Shown here piece after piece: positions 9,257 to 18,611 of a stretch of 64,000 bases of DNA. Made by a program: the position numbers and the translations under genes. The stretch comes from Streptomyces phaeofaciens (GTDB lineage Bacteria > Actinomycetota > Actinomycetes > Streptomycetales > Streptomycetaceae), in contig NZ_BMSA01000003.1 of the NCBI RefSeq assembly GCF_014648915.1, positions 372,001 to 436,000 on the forward strand, given 5' to 3'. The notes beneath the pieces were generated by a model. It had not been told where the DNA came from. It worked only from the letters and a program-made list of their open reading frames with translations, and made no database searches. Position 1 is the first letter of the stretch, and each line of letters starts with the position of its first letter.

Positions 9257-10111
9257 TCAGGAGGCCGCGAGATCCTTGTGGATCACCTTGGCGACGCCCT
9301 GGATGGTCGTGATGCCGTAGTCCATCGTGCTGTTGCCGTGCGTGAGGACCGTGATCATGTAGTCGTGGCCGCCGCCCTTGAAGGTGCCGATGCTGTGCAC
9401 CCGCCAGCCGTTCGTGGCACGCGACAGCCAGCCGTTCTTGACGTGCCAGGAGACGCCCGAGGGCCGGCCGTACGGGGTGCCCCAGCGCTGCGAGGAGACG
9501 ACCTGGCCCATCAGCGTGCTGACGTAGGAGCGCGAGGCGTCGGTGAGGACCGTGTTCTTCGCGGTGATCAGCTTGAGCAGCTTCTGCTCGTCGGTGACGG
9601 TGATCTGGGTCAGGCCCCAGTAGCCGTTCGCGCCCGGCTTGGTCTGCGTCATCTTCGCGGCCGTCAGGAAGCCCTTGATCTTCGTCATGCCGAGCTGCTT
9701 CCACAGGGTGGTGGTGGAGGCGTTGTCCGACTTGGTGATCATGGCGGTGGCCAGCGACTTCTCACGGCTGGTCAGCGCGCGAGGGGTCTTCTGCGCGTCC
9801 CACAGCAGCGCGGAGAGGACGGTCGCCTTCACGACGCTCGCCGAGTCGTAGGCGGTGGAGGCGCGCAGGGTGCAGGTGGTGCCGGTGGAGCGGTCGTAGA
9901 GGCCGACCGCGATCGTGCCCTTGCGGTTGGCGAGGGCGGCGGTGATGTCCTTCTTCAGCTTGGTGGCCAGGGCCGCCTTGCTCGACGTGCAGGTGACCGT
10001 GGGTGTGGCCGCCGAGGCGGGCGCGGCGGTGGCCACGCCGGTGACGAGGAGGCCGGTGCCGAGTGCCGTGGCGGCCAGCGCTCTCCTGCTTCTGTGAGTC
10101 CGGTGAGTCAT
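9257..10111 (-). CDS. class A beta-lactamase-like serine hydrolase, secreted
   Basis: 284 residues from ATG 10111; the frame stays open upstream, but the MTHRTHRSRR start gives a proper signal peptide ending PASAA. The serine-lactamase motifs are present: S92-V-V-K95 (SxxK), SDN at 128-130 and KNG at 225-227 in place of KTG. Such proteins in Streptomyces can be weak beta-lactamases or cell-wall related hydrolases. The KNG variant and the absence of an obvious omega-loop Glu make real antibiotic hydrolysis uncertain. It is divergent from the glycosyltransferase gene across 148 bases, which must hold both promoters. Confidence 0.85.
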   Translation of the reverse strand: MTHRTHRSRRALAATALGTGLLVTGVATAAPASAATPTVTCTSSKAALATKLKKDITAALANRKGTIAVGLYDRSTGTTCTLRASTAYDSASVVKATVLSALLWDAQKTPRALTSREKSLATAMITKSDNASTTTLWKQLGMTKIKGFLTAAKMTQTKPGANGYWGLTQITVTDEQKLLKLITAKNTVLTDASRSYVSTLMGQVVSSQRWGTPYGRPSGVSWHVKNGWLSRATNGWRVHSIGTFKGGGHDYMITVLTHGNSTMDYGITTIQGVAKVIHKDLAAS

Positions 10112-10259
10112 GCTCTGTTGACACACAGGTTCACCCGAAAGGTTGTACGGGTGACCGGGGGTATTGGGCAAAGCCTGGGTAACCCGTTACCGGCCGCTGT
10201 GCGTCTTCACAGGTCGCGGCCAGGCTGGGCACAGCGACCACCCACAACCGGCGTACAGC

Positions 10260-12641
10260 ATGCCGAGGGTGACATCTGCCACCGATCCACTCCCCCACCC
10301 GGTCCCCGACCCGGTCCCCGACCCGACCGTGTCCCCCGACTGGGCCCCGCCGACGGCCTCCGCCGCGACCGCCGAGGCCCCGCCAGCGGAGGGGGCGCCG
10401 CGCTGGTCGCTCCCCGCGCTGCTCGCGATCCTGGCCCTGGCGGCCCTGCTCTACGGCTGGAACCTGTCGTCCAACGGCCTCAACAGCTTCTACAGCGCCG
10501 CCGTCTACAGCGGTACGCAGAGCTGGAAGGCGTGGTTCTTCGGTTCGCTGGACGCCGGGAACTTCCTCACCGTCGACAAGCCGCCGTTCGCGCTCATGGT
10601 CATGGGCCTGTCCTGCCGGGTCTTCGGCTTCGGCACCTGGCAGATGATGGCGCCGGAGATCGCGGCGGCGCTGGGCACGATCTGGATCCTGCACGCGTCC
10701 GTGAAGCGGGCCTTCGGCCACGCGGCCGCCGCGATCGCGGCGCTCGTGCTCGCCCTGACCCCCATCACGGTCGCCATCAACCGGGACAACAACCCGGACA
10801 CCCTGCTGGTCCTGCTGATGGTGGCGGGCGCGGCCCTCGCGCTGCGCGCCACGCGCGAGGACCGGCTGCTGCCGCTCATCGGCTCCGCGGTGTGCTTCGG
10901 GCTCGCCTTCAACACCAAGATGCTCCAGGGCTACATCGCCCTGCCCGCCGTCTTCGCCGTGTACGTGTACGCGTCGCGCCCGGGCTGGCGGAAGAAGGCC
11001 GTCAACCTGGCGCTGGCCGCCGTGGCGCTGGCCGTCTCCAGCTTCTGGTGGGCCACGGCCGTGTCCCTGGTGCCCGCCGGGAGCCGCCCGTACATCGGCG
11101 GTTCGACCGACGGCAGCGCCTGGGACCTGATCATGGGCTACAACGGCCTGGGCCGGGTCCTCGGCGGCGAGGGCAACGGCGGGGGCGGGGGCGGCGGGGG
11201 CGGGGGCGGCACCTTCGCCGGGACCGCCGGCATCGGCCGGATGTTCAACGACGTCCTCGGCGGCCAGATCTCCTGGCTGATCCCCTTCGCGGGCCTCGCG
11301 CTCGTCGCCGGCCTGGTGTTGCGCGGCCGCGCCCCGCGCACCGACCTCACCCGCGCGGCGCTGGTCCTGTGGGGCGGCTGGCTGGTGCTGCACTACCTGA
11401 CCTTCGCCATGGCCGAGGGCACCATGCACCCGTACTACACGACCGCGCTCGCCCCGGGCATCGCGGCGCTGTGCGGGGGCGGCGGTGTCCTGCTGTGGCG
11501 CGCCTTCCGCGGCGGTGACGCCCGCTGGTCCTGGGTGCTGCCCGCGGGCCTCGCGGTGACCGGCGTCTGGGCGGTCGTGCTGCTGCGCCGGGCCACCGGC
11601 TGGAACACCTGGCTCTGGCCGGCCGTCGGGGTGGTCATGGTCCTCGCGATCGTGGGGCTGTTCGTCCTGCGGTCCGCCGGCTCCGGCACCAGGGCCCGGC
11701 TGCTCGGCGTGTCCCTCGCCGCGGCGGTCGTGGCGGCCCTCGCGGGTCCGACGGCGTACGCCGCCTCGCCGGCCTTCGACTCCGCCACCGGCGGCATGGG
11801 CGGCACCAACCCCACCGCGGGCCCGTCCACCGGGGGCGGCATGGGCGGTCCCGGGGGCGGCGGCCGGAGCGGCGGCGGTCCCGGCGGCCAGGCGCCGGGC
11901 GGCACGCAGCAGGGCGGCCAGGCGCAGCAGGACGGGCAGGCCGGGGGCGGGTTCCCCGGGGGCGGCGGCCAGCCGCAGCCCGGCGGCGGAAACGGCGAGA
12001 TGCCCGGCGGTGCCCAGCAGGGCGGCGGCGAGATGGGCGGCCCCCCACCGAACGGCACCGACGGCACCGGCGGCACCGGCGAGAGCGGTGCGGCCGGGGC
12101 ACCGGGCGGCACCCAGAACGGCCCCGGCGGCGGAGGCGGCTTCGGTGGAGGGGGCGGAGGCGGCGGCATGGGCGGCGCGAGCAACGAGCTGGTCTCGTAC
12201 CTGGAGAAGCACCAGGACGGCGCCACCTGGCTGATCGCGGTGTCCAACTCGCAGAGCGCCGGCCAGCTGATCCTGAGCTCCGGCAAGCCCGTCATCTCCA
12301 TGTGGGGCTTCACCGGCTCCGACCGGGCGATGACCCTCGCCAGGCTCAAGGAGCTGGTGAAGAAGGGCGAACTGCACTACATCCAGCTCGGCGGTGGCGG
12401 TATGGGCGGCAACAGCAGCCTGAACCAGGAGATCACCACCTGGGTGCAGAAGAACGGGACGGCGGTGAAGGAGAGCGACTACGGCTCCACGTCGGGTACG
12501 GACGCGGACTCGGGTACGGACGCGGGTTCGGGCTCGGGTACGGACGCGGGTTCGGGCTCGGGTACGGACGCGGACGCCGGCACCTCGTCGCAGAGCAGCC
12601 AGTCGACGGTCTACCGGCTGGACGCCTCGGACGTCGGCTGA
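10260..12641 (+). CDS. GT39/ArnT-like membrane glycosyltransferase with glycine-rich inserts
   Basis: 793 residues from ATG 10260; a GTG three codons later is an alternative. A Pro-rich cytoplasmic N-terminus precedes about ten membrane helices. The first luminal loop contains NFLTVDKPPFALM, the acidic motif typical of GT-C enzymes that use polyprenyl-phosphate sugars. Two glycine-rich tracts interrupt the fold: a pure Gly run at about 11180-11209 and a long Gly/Gln/Pro segment at about residues 508-640. A conserved soluble C-terminal domain follows (ATWLIAVSNSQSAGQLILSS) and then a Ser/Gly/Thr/Asp tail with a 24-bp repeat. It is probably a mannosyl- or arabinosyl-type transferase acting on exported glycans or proteins; acceptor unknown. 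Confidence 0.85.
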   Translation: MPRVTSATDPLPHPVPDPVPDPTVSPDWAPPTASAATAEAPPAEGAPRWSLPALLAILALAALLYGWNLSSNGLNSFYSAAVYSGTQSWKAWFFGSLDAGNFLTVDKPPFALMVMGLSCRVFGFGTWQMMAPEIAAALGTIWILHASVKRAFGHAAAAIAALVLALTPITVAINRDNNPDTLLVLLMVAGAALALRATREDRLLPLIGSAVCFGLAFNTKMLQGYIALPAVFAVYVYASRPGWRKKAVNLALAAVALAVSSFWWATAVSLVPAGSRPYIGGSTDGSAWDLIMGYNGLGRVLGGEGNGGGGGGGGGGGTFAGTAGIGRMFNDVLGGQISWLIPFAGLALVAGLVLRGRAPRTDLTRAALVLWGGWLVLHYLTFAMAEGTMHPYYTTALAPGIAALCGGGGVLLWRAFRGGDARWSWVLPAGLAVTGVWAVVLLRRATGWNTWLWPAVGVVMVLAIVGLFVLRSAGSGTRARLLGVSLAAAVVAALAGPTAYAASPAFDSATGGMGGTNPTAGPSTGGGMGGPGGGGRSGGGPGGQAPGGTQQGGQAQQDGQAGGGFPGGGGQPQPGGGNGEMPGGAQQGGGEMGGPPPNGTDGTGGTGESGAAGAPGGTQNGPGGGGGFGGGGGGGGMGGASNELVSYLEKHQDGATWLIAVSNSQSAGQLILSSGKPVISMWGFTGSDRAMTLARLKELVKKGELHYIQLGGGGMGGNSSLNQEITTWVQKNGTAVKESDYGSTSGTDADSGTDAGSGSGTDAGSGSGTDADAGTSSQSSQSTVYRLDASDVG
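12522..12569 (+). repeat. 24-bp direct repeat in the 3' end of the glycosyltransferase gene
   Basis: Two perfect tandem copies of a 24-bp unit (12522-12545 and 12546-12569), preceded by a partial third copy from about 12503. Each unit encodes an eight-residue GSGSGTDA-like peptide, so copy-number change keeps the frame. It lies in a low-complexity tail. Confidence 0.75.
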
Positions 12642-12668
12642 GATCCGGACGACCGGCACGGCCCCGAC

Positions 12669-12694
12669 GGCCCCTGACCCTTCGGTCAGGGGCC
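12669..12694 (+). terminator. rho-independent-type terminator after the glycosyltransferase
   Basis: Perfect 11-bp stem: GGCCCCTGACC (12669-12679) pairs with GGTCAGGGGCC (12684-12694) across a CTTC tetraloop and is followed by GTTTCGTCCT. It sits 27 bases past the stop codon. Confidence 0.85.
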
Positions 12695-12842
12695 GTTTCG
12701 TCCTGTCAACTCGCGTAGACAAGGGGCAATTTGCCGGTCCCCGTCACCTGATGGACATGCCAGATTCATTGCCATGGCCGCATGTGCATGTCACTCTCCC
12801 GATTGCCGCCTCCAATCAACCCGCGTAGATCGGACACCCCAC

Positions 12843-13646
12843 ATGCTGGCGACACGCATACGCCGATGGAAGTCGGTGGCGCTTGCCACCGCTGCCGTCC
12901 TGGTCGGCCTCACCGCGCCCGCGCTCACCGCGACCCCCGCCGCGGCGACCACGACGGCGTACGACTCGACGTACTACAAGAACGCGGTCGGCAAGACGGG
13001 TACGAGCCTGAAGTCCTCGCTGCACACGATCATCAGCAGCCAGACGAAGATCTCGTACTCCGCGGTCTGGAACGCGCTGAAGGTCACCGACCAGGACCCG
13101 AACAACAGCAGCAACGTGATCCTGCTGTACAGCGGTGTCTCGCGCAGCAAGTCCCTCAACGGCGGTGACGTCGGCGACTGGAACCGCGAGCACACCTGGG
13201 CCAAGTCCCACGGCGACTTCGGCGAGGTGACCGGGCCCGGCACCGACCTGCACCATCTGCGCGCCTGCGACGTCCAGGTCAACAGCACCCGCGGCAACCT
13301 CGACTTCGACAACGGCGGCAGCACGGTCACCAACGGCGGCGGCAGCCTCGTCGACTCCGACTCCTTCCAGCCGCGCGCCGCGGACCGGGGCGACGTGGCC
13401 CGCATGATCCTCTACATGGCCGTGCGCTACGAGGGTGACGACGGCTTCGCCGACCTGGAGCCCAACGAGAAGGTCGGCAACGGCAGCAACCCCTACATGG
13501 GCAAGCTCTCCGTCCTCAAGGCGTGGAACGAGGCGGACCCGCCCAGCGCCTTCGAGGAGAACCGCAACCAGGTCATCTACGACACCTACCAGCACAACCG
13601 CAACCCGTTCATCGACCACCCGGAGTGGGTCGAGGCGATCTGGTAG
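12843..13646 (+). CDS. secreted endonuclease I family nuclease
   Basis: 267 residues from ATG 12843; the frame is open upstream, but this start yields a signal peptide (RIRRWKSVALATAAVLVGL to ATPAAA). The endonuclease I (EndA/NucM) core is seen as NREHTWAKSHG at 114-124, with the catalytic His at 117, and TDLHHLRACD at 134-143, then NxxRGNLDFDNG and the C-terminal NRNPFIDHPEWV motif. Family enzymes cut DNA, often also RNA, with Mg2+ and act outside the cell for nutrition or biofilm turnover. It is flanked by terminators and appears monocistronic. Confidence 0.9.
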   Translation: MLATRIRRWKSVALATAAVLVGLTAPALTATPAAATTTAYDSTYYKNAVGKTGTSLKSSLHTIISSQTKISYSAVWNALKVTDQDPNNSSNVILLYSGVSRSKSLNGGDVGDWNREHTWAKSHGDFGEVTGPGTDLHHLRACDVQVNSTRGNLDFDNGGSTVTNGGGSLVDSDSFQPRAADRGDVARMILYMAVRYEGDDGFADLEPNEKVGNGSNPYMGKLSVLKAWNEADPPSAFEENRNQVIYDTYQHNRNPFIDHPEWVEAIW

Positions 13647-13660
13647 AAGCACGCGCCGAA

Positions 13661-13708
13661 CCGGCCGCCCCCGTCACCGACCCCACCGGGGACGGCTTCG
13701 GCGGCCGG
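13661..13708. terminator. shared terminator between convergent genes
   Basis: Outer arms CCGGCCGCC (13661-13669) and GGCGGCCGG (13700-13708) form a 9-bp stem enclosing a shorter CCCC/GGGG hairpin. It lies between the endonuclease gene and the convergent DinB-like gene and could serve both strands. Confidence 0.6.
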
Positions 13709-13741
13709 ACCGACGGCGTGGGACCCCGCGCCCGCCGACCT

Positions 13742-14413
13742 CTAGCGTTCGCCCGCGGGAGCGCCGTACCAGCGCCACCGCGTGAGCCGCTCGTGACCGG
13801 GCAGCTCGCCCCGGCCGGTGGCCCACAGGAGTGTGGGCCACCGGCCGGTCTGCGTCGGGGCGTGCGGGAAGAGCCGGGCCAGCACCCGGCCGCACAGGTC
13901 CTCGTCGGGCGTCCAGCCGGCCCCGAGCCCCGCCGCCACGTCGTGCAGGTGCACCAGCGTCTCGACGACGCCCATCGCGGCGAAGCCCTCGGGGTCGGCG
14001 GCGCCGAAGACATGGTGCGCCCTGACGGTCGCCGGGGTCCTGCGCACCATGGCGCTCAGCAGGGCACCGCCGGCCTCCAGCACCTGCGCCAGCCCGGCCG
14101 GTCCGGCGGCCCGGTCCGCGAAGACGACGTTCGCCGGGCCGCCGGGCCGCTGCCGGCTCCAGACGAAGGGCACCTCGCGGTCCGACGGCGGCCGCTCCGG
14201 GCCCAGTTGGGCGGCGTAGGAGAACAGGTCGTCGGCCAGGTGCTCGACGGTCTCCCAGCAACTCCACTCCAGGGAACCGGCGTCGGCGTCCCAGTCCGCC
14301 GCCGGGCCGGCCGCGCGCAGCACGGCCGCCGCAGCCCGGACGGCGTCGGTCACATCGTCGGCGGTGACGGGAGCTACGGGGACGGGAGCGGGGGTTCGGG
14401 CTGCACCGGACAT
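13742..14413 (-). CDS. DinB / maleylpyruvate isomerase-type mycothiol-dependent protein
   Basis: 223 residues. The pattern WSCWETVEHLADDL near residues 50-63 and VVETLVHLHDVAAGLG near 148-163 gives the metal-binding histidines of the DinB four-helix fold used by mycothiol-dependent enzymes of actinobacteria. No specific reaction can be assigned. The start is ATG 14413, and the gene begins 25 bases downstream of the TPP-enzyme gene's stop, so it may be the last gene of that operon, though its function looks unrelated. Confidence 0.7.
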   Translation of the reverse strand: MSGAARTPAPVPVAPVTADDVTDAVRAAAAVLRAAGPAADWDADAGSLEWSCWETVEHLADDLFSYAAQLGPERPPSDREVPFVWSRQRPGGPANVVFADRAAGPAGLAQVLEAGGALLSAMVRRTPATVRAHHVFGAADPEGFAAMGVVETLVHLHDVAAGLGAGWTPDEDLCGRVLARLFPHAPTQTGRWPTLLWATGRGELPGHERLTRWRWYGAPAGER

Positions 14414-14437
14414 GGCACGACCCTACCGACCACGGTG

Positions 14438-16123
14438 TCAGCCCAGGTGTGTGGGCGCGAACATCCGCAGCAGGGCCGGGAGGACGACCACCGACGGGCC
14501 CGGGGCCGCGAAGGCCTTCGCCAGATCCGCCTCCAGGGTCTGCGGTGAGGTCCGGACGCCCGGCACACCGAAGGACTCCGCCAGGGCCACGTAGTCGGGA
14601 CGGGTGAGTTCCGTCGCCGTGGCCTGGCCGAAGGCGTCCGTCATGTACTCGCGGAGGATGCCGTAGCCGCCGTCGTCCACGATGAGCCAGGTGACCGGGA
14701 GGTCGTACTGGCGGGCCGTGGCGAGTTCGGCGATCGAGTACAGCGCGCCGCCGTCGCCGGACACCGCCAGGACCGGCCGGGTCGGGTCGGCCGCCGCGGC
14801 GCCGAGGGCGGCCGGGAAGCCGTAGCCGAGGCCGCCGGCGCCCTGGGCGGAGTGCATGGTGTTGGACGACTTCGGGTCGAAGGCCGACCAGGCCCAGTAG
14901 GACAGGATCGTCATGTCCCAGAAGGACGGGGAGTCGGCCGGGAGCGCGGCGCGGACCGACGCCAGCAGGTCCTGCTCCAGGGTGAGTTCCTGGGCGGCGA
15001 TGCGCTCGTGGACGCGGGCGAGCACGTCCCGTACGCGGTCGGGGGCGCTCTCGTCGTGGCGCTCCGTCACCGTCTCCAGCAGGGCCTGGAGGGCGAGGCG
15101 GGCGTCCGCGTGGATACCGAGGGCCGGGTGGTTGGACTCCAGCTTGCCGAGGTCCGCCTCGATCTGGACGACCCGGCCGCGGGGCTTGAACGTGTGGTAG
15201 TTGGAGGAGAGTTCACCGAGGCCCGAGCCGACCACCAGCAGGACGTCCGCGTCCTCCAGGAAGTCGGTCGTGTGCCGGTCCTCCAGCCAGGAGCGCAGCG
15301 ACAGCGGGTGGTTCCACGGGAACGCGCCCTTGCCGCCGAAGGTCGTGACGACCGGGGCGTCGATCAGCTCCGCCAGCTGCCGCAGCTTGCCCGACGCGTC
15401 CGCCCGCACCACGCCGCCGCCCGCGATGATCGCCGGGCGCTCGGCCGTGGACAGCAGGTGCGCCGCGACCGCCGTCAGCTCGGGACGCGGCGGCAGCTCC
15501 TCGGGGAAGGCGTCGCCGACCGTCACCACCGGGATCGGCGTCTCGGCCAGCAGCACGTCCTGCGGGATCTCCACCCACACCGGGCCGTGCGGGGCCGTGA
15601 GCGCGGACTTCCACGCCTCGGTGATCGCCGACGGGATCTGGGACTGGGTGCGGACCGTGTGGACGGACTTGACGATGCCCCGGAAGGAGGCCGCCTGGTC
15701 GGGGAGTTCGTGCAGATAGCCGTGGCGGCCGCCGCCCAGGCCGGCCGTCGGGACCTGGCTGCTGATCGCCAGGACGGGGGCGCTCGCCGCGGCGGCCTCC
15801 TGGAGCGCGGCCAGGGAGGTCAGCGCGCCCGGGCCGGTCGACAGCAGCAGCGGGGCCGCCTCGCCGGTGACGCGGCCGTAGGCGTCCGCCGCGAACCCCG
15901 CGTTGTTCTCCACCCGCAGGCCGATGTACCGCAGTGCGGAGCGGCGCAGGGCGTCGAACATGCCGAGGGCGTGCTGGCCGGGCAGGCCGAAGACGGTGGT
16001 GGCGCCGAGCCCGGCCAGGGTCTCCACGACCAGGTCCCCGCCGTTGCGGCCGGGGGGCGGATCGAGCGCGGCCTCCGTCTGTGCGGCCGTCGGGCGGAGT
16101 ACCAGGTCGTGGTCGTGGGTCAC
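14438..16123 (-). CDS. thiamine pyrophosphate-dependent decarboxylase (candidate 2-ketoarginine decarboxylase, AruI-like)
   Basis: 561 residues starting with GTG 16123, which overlaps the ureohydrolase stop as GTGA (translational coupling). It shows the three-domain TPP layout: N-terminal PYR domain with the activating Glu72 in [15 protein letters not shown], a central domain, and a C-terminal PP domain with the Mg/TPP motif SGDGGALYS reaching VDDGGYG. Generic annotation would be acetolactate synthase-like. Because it is coupled to a guanidino-ureohydrolase and matches AruI of Pseudomonas in length (about 560), I infer a 2-oxo-5-guanidinovalerate decarboxylase. The TPP enzyme call is firm; the substrate is inference. 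Confidence 0.88.
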   Translation of the reverse strand: MTHDHDLVLRPTAAQTEAALDPPPGRNGGDLVVETLAGLGATTVFGLPGQHALGMFDALRRSALRYIGLRVENNAGFAADAYGRVTGEAAPLLLSTGPGALTSLAALQEAAAASAPVLAISSQVPTAGLGGGRHGYLHELPDQAASFRGIVKSVHTVRTQSQIPSAITEAWKSALTAPHGPVWVEIPQDVLLAETPIPVVTVGDAFPEELPPRPELTAVAAHLLSTAERPAIIAGGGVVRADASGKLRQLAELIDAPVVTTFGGKGAFPWNHPLSLRSWLEDRHTTDFLEDADVLLVVGSGLGELSSNYHTFKPRGRVVQIEADLGKLESNHPALGIHADARLALQALLETVTERHDESAPDRVRDVLARVHERIAAQELTLEQDLLASVRAALPADSPSFWDMTILSYWAWSAFDPKSSNTMHSAQGAGGLGYGFPAALGAAAADPTRPVLAVSGDGGALYSIAELATARQYDLPVTWLIVDDGGYGILREYMTDAFGQATATELTRPDYVALAESFGVPGVRTSPQTLEADLAKAFAAPGPSVVVLPALLRMFAPTHLG

Positions 16124-17088
16124 TTCGCGCGAGCCTCTGCAATCTGGCGGGACATGATCGTGGTCAGTTCGTACGCCGTGTGGGACGCGGCCACCGACGT
16201 GATCTCCGCGTGATCGTACGCGGGGGCCACCTCGACGACATCGGCCGAGACCAGGTTGCACGAGGCCAGGCCGCGCAGGATCTCGAGGAGTTCGCGGGAG
16301 GTCATGCCGCCCGCCTCCGGGGTGCCGGTGCCGGGTGCGTGGGCCGGGTCCAGACAGTCGATGTCGATGGAGATGTAGAGCGGGCGGTCACCGATGCGCT
16401 GGCGCAGCTGGTCGGCGACCTCGTCGGCACCGCGCCGGTAGATGTCCGCCGAGGTGACGATGCCGAAGCCCATCTTCTCGTCGTCGGTGAGGTCCTGCTT
16501 GCCGTAGAGCGGGCCTCGGGTGCCGACGTGGGAGAGGGCCTCGGTGTCGAGGATGCCTTCCTCGACGGCGCGGCGGAACGGGGTGCCGTGGGTGTACTCC
16601 GCGCCGAAGTAGGTGTCCCAGGTGTCGAGGTGGGCGTCGAAGTGGAGCAGGGCCACCGGGCCGTGCTTCTTCGCCACCGAGCGCAGCAGCGGCAGCGCGA
16701 TGGTGTGGTCGCCGCCGAGGGTCATCAGCCGGGCGCCGGTGCCGAGCAGGTCGTCGGCGGCCGCCTCGATCGTCTCGACGGCCTCGTGGATGTTGAACGG
16801 GTTCACGGCGATGTCGCCGCCGTCCGCGACCTGGGCGAGGGCGAAGGGCGAGGCGTCCTGCGCCGGGTTGTAGGGGCGCAGCAGCCGGGACGCCTCGCGG
16901 ATCGCGTTGCCGCCGAAGCGGGCGCCCGGCCGGTACGAGACGCCCGAGTCGAACGGCACCCCCACCACGGCGACGTCGGCACGGCCGACCTCGTCGAGCC
17001 GGGGCAGCCGGGCGAAGGTCGCGGGACCCGCGTACCGCGGGACGCGGGAGGAGTCGACAGGGCCGCGGGGCGTCTCGTTGCTGCTCAT
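16120..17088 (-). CDS. speB: ureohydrolase (agmatinase / guanidinobutyrase family)
   Basis: 322 residues from ATG 17088, preceded by GAAAGAAGG at proper spacing; a TTG two codons upstream is a poorer start. Binuclear Mn ligands are all visible: His128 in GGDHT, Asp151, His153 and Asp155 in DAHLDT, and Asp242 and Asp244 in [13 protein letters not shown]. The enzyme hydrolyses a guanidino group to urea and an amine. The RPYNPA segment and overall layout recall Pseudomonas guanidinobutyrase GbuA as much as SpeB, so agmatine or 4-guanidinobutyrate are both possible. It is the middle gene of an operon with a sodium symporter upstream and a TPP decarboxylase downstream. Confidence 0.9.
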   Translation of the reverse strand: MSSNETPRGPVDSSRVPRYAGPATFARLPRLDEVGRADVAVVGVPFDSGVSYRPGARFGGNAIREASRLLRPYNPAQDASPFALAQVADGGDIAVNPFNIHEAVETIEAAADDLLGTGARLMTLGGDHTIALPLLRSVAKKHGPVALLHFDAHLDTWDTYFGAEYTHGTPFRRAVEEGILDTEALSHVGTRGPLYGKQDLTDDEKMGFGIVTSADIYRRGADEVADQLRQRIGDRPLYISIDIDCLDPAHAPGTGTPEAGGMTSRELLEILRGLASCNLVSADVVEVAPAYDHAEITSVAASHTAYELTTIMSRQIAEARAK

Positions 17089-17144
17089 GGTCAAATGCCT
17101 TCTTTCTTACGCTTCATCGCGTATGTACTACTTCTCGTACGACT

Positions 17145-18611
17145 CTACTGGGGAGCCGGGACGGGGGTGGACACGGTGTCCGGAGCCTCCTGGCCCGCGA
17201 GGCGGGCCCGCCAGGCGGCCAGGACGGCGGGGGCGGTCGGCGGGGTCGCCAGGGAGACGGCGAGGTAGGCGGCCAGGGAGGCCGGCAGGCCGTAGTAGAC
17301 GGGCTCGTTGGCGAGGATGCCGTGGGTCGCCATCAGGACGATCACCGCGACTCCGCCGACGGCGACCGAGGCGAGGGCGCCCTGGACGGTGCCGCGCTTC
17401 CACAGCAGTCCGCCGAGGATGGGCACGAGCAGTCCGCCGACCAGGAGGTTGTAGGCGACCGTGAGGGCCTCGACGACGTTGTTGAGCGCGATCGCGGTGA
17501 CGATCACGGCGACGCCCATGAGGAGGATGAAGAGGCGGTTGCCCTTCACCTCGTCGTGCTCGGTGTCGCCGGCGGGGCGGACCATGCCGCGCAGCCGCGA
17601 CCAGATGTCGTTGTTGGCGACCGTCGCGCAGGCGATCAGCGCGCCGGAGGAGGTCGACATGACGGCGGCGAGCGCGGCGGCCAGCACCAGGCCCCGCACA
17701 CCGACGGGGAGTTCGTCCTTGACGATCGTCGCGAAGGCGTCGTCCGCGGAGGCCAGGTTCGGGTAGAGGACCTTGGCCGCCGTACCGATGACCGCTCCGG
17801 CGAGGGCGTACACGAGACAGTACGTACCCGCGACCGTGCCGCCCCACTTCGCCGTGCGGTCGCCGCGGGCGGTGAACACGCGCTGCCAGATGTCCTGGCC
17901 GATGAGCATGCCGAAGGTGTAGATCAGCACATAGGTGAAGATCGTCTCGCCGCCGATGCCCAGCGGGTCGAAGTACTCCGTCGGCAGTTTCGCCTTCATC
18001 TCGGCGAAGCCGCCGGCCCGGACGACCGCGATCGGCAGGAGCAGGAGCAGCACGCCGATCGTCTTCACCACGAACTGCACCATGTCGGTGAGGGTGATCG
18101 ACCACATGCCGCCGAGCGTCGAGTAGGCGACGACGATCGAGCCGCCGAGGACGATCGCGACCGTGCGGTTCATGTCGAAGAGGACGTCGAAGATCGTGGC
18201 GTAGGCGATGGTGGAGGTGACGGCGAGCATGAGGGTGTACGCCCACATGACCAGGCCGGAGATGACCCCCGCCCGGCCGCCGTAGCGCAGGTCCAGCATC
18301 TCGGAGACGGTGTAGACCTTCAGCCGGGCGATCCGGGCCGAGAAGAAGACGGAGAGGGCGAGGAGCCCGAGGCCGATGGTGAAGACCATCCAGGCGCCGG
18401 ACAGGCCGTACTGGTAGCCCAGGCCCACACCGCCGATGGTGGAGGCGCCGCCGAGGACGATCGCCGCCATGGTGCCTGAGTACATCGCGGGCCCGAGGCG
18501 GCGCCCGGCCACCAGGAACTCGCTCTTGGACCTGGCGCGGCGCATGCCCCACCAGCCCATGGCCAGCATGCCGGCCAGATAGACGGCGATCACTGCGTAG
18601 TCGACGGCCAT
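17145..18611 (-). CDS. sodium:solute symporter family transporter
   Basis: 488 residues from ATG 18611, which has a near-perfect AAGGAGG six bases upstream. The sequence is almost entirely hydrophobic helices (about 13), beginning VDYAVIAVYLAGMLAMGWWG, with the SSS-family segment GRRLGPAMYSGTMAAIVLGGASTIGG around residues 40-70. Substrates of the family include amino acids, urea, carboxylates and sugars. The operon with a ureohydrolase and a TPP decarboxylase suggests uptake of a guanidino or amine compound. The ureohydrolase start follows 56 bases after its stop; the PucR gene is divergent. Confidence 0.9.
   Translation of the reverse strand: MAVDYAVIAVYLAGMLAMGWWGMRRARSKSEFLVAGRRLGPAMYSGTMAAIVLGGASTIGGVGLGYQYGLSGAWMVFTIGLGLLALSVFFSARIARLKVYTVSEMLDLRYGGRAGVISGLVMWAYTLMLAVTSTIAYATIFDVLFDMNRTVAIVLGGSIVVAYSTLGGMWSITLTDMVQFVVKTIGVLLLLLPIAVVRAGGFAEMKAKLPTEYFDPLGIGGETIFTYVLIYTFGMLIGQDIWQRVFTARGDRTAKWGGTVAGTYCLVYALAGAVIGTAAKVLYPNLASADDAFATIVKDELPVGVRGLVLAAALAAVMSTSSGALIACATVANNDIWSRLRGMVRPAGDTEHDEVKGNRLFILLMGVAVIVTAIALNNVVEALTVAYNLLVGGLLVPILGGLLWKRGTVQGALASVAVGGVAVIVLMATHGILANEPVYYGLPASLAAYLAVSLATPPTAPAVLAAWRARLAGQEAPDTVSTPVPAPQ

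Noticed and set aside
10131..12722. A minus-strand frame opposite the glycosyltransferase
   Set aside because: Composition is Pro/Ala/Gly/Arg noise, and the plus strand has membrane helices and the DKPP motif.
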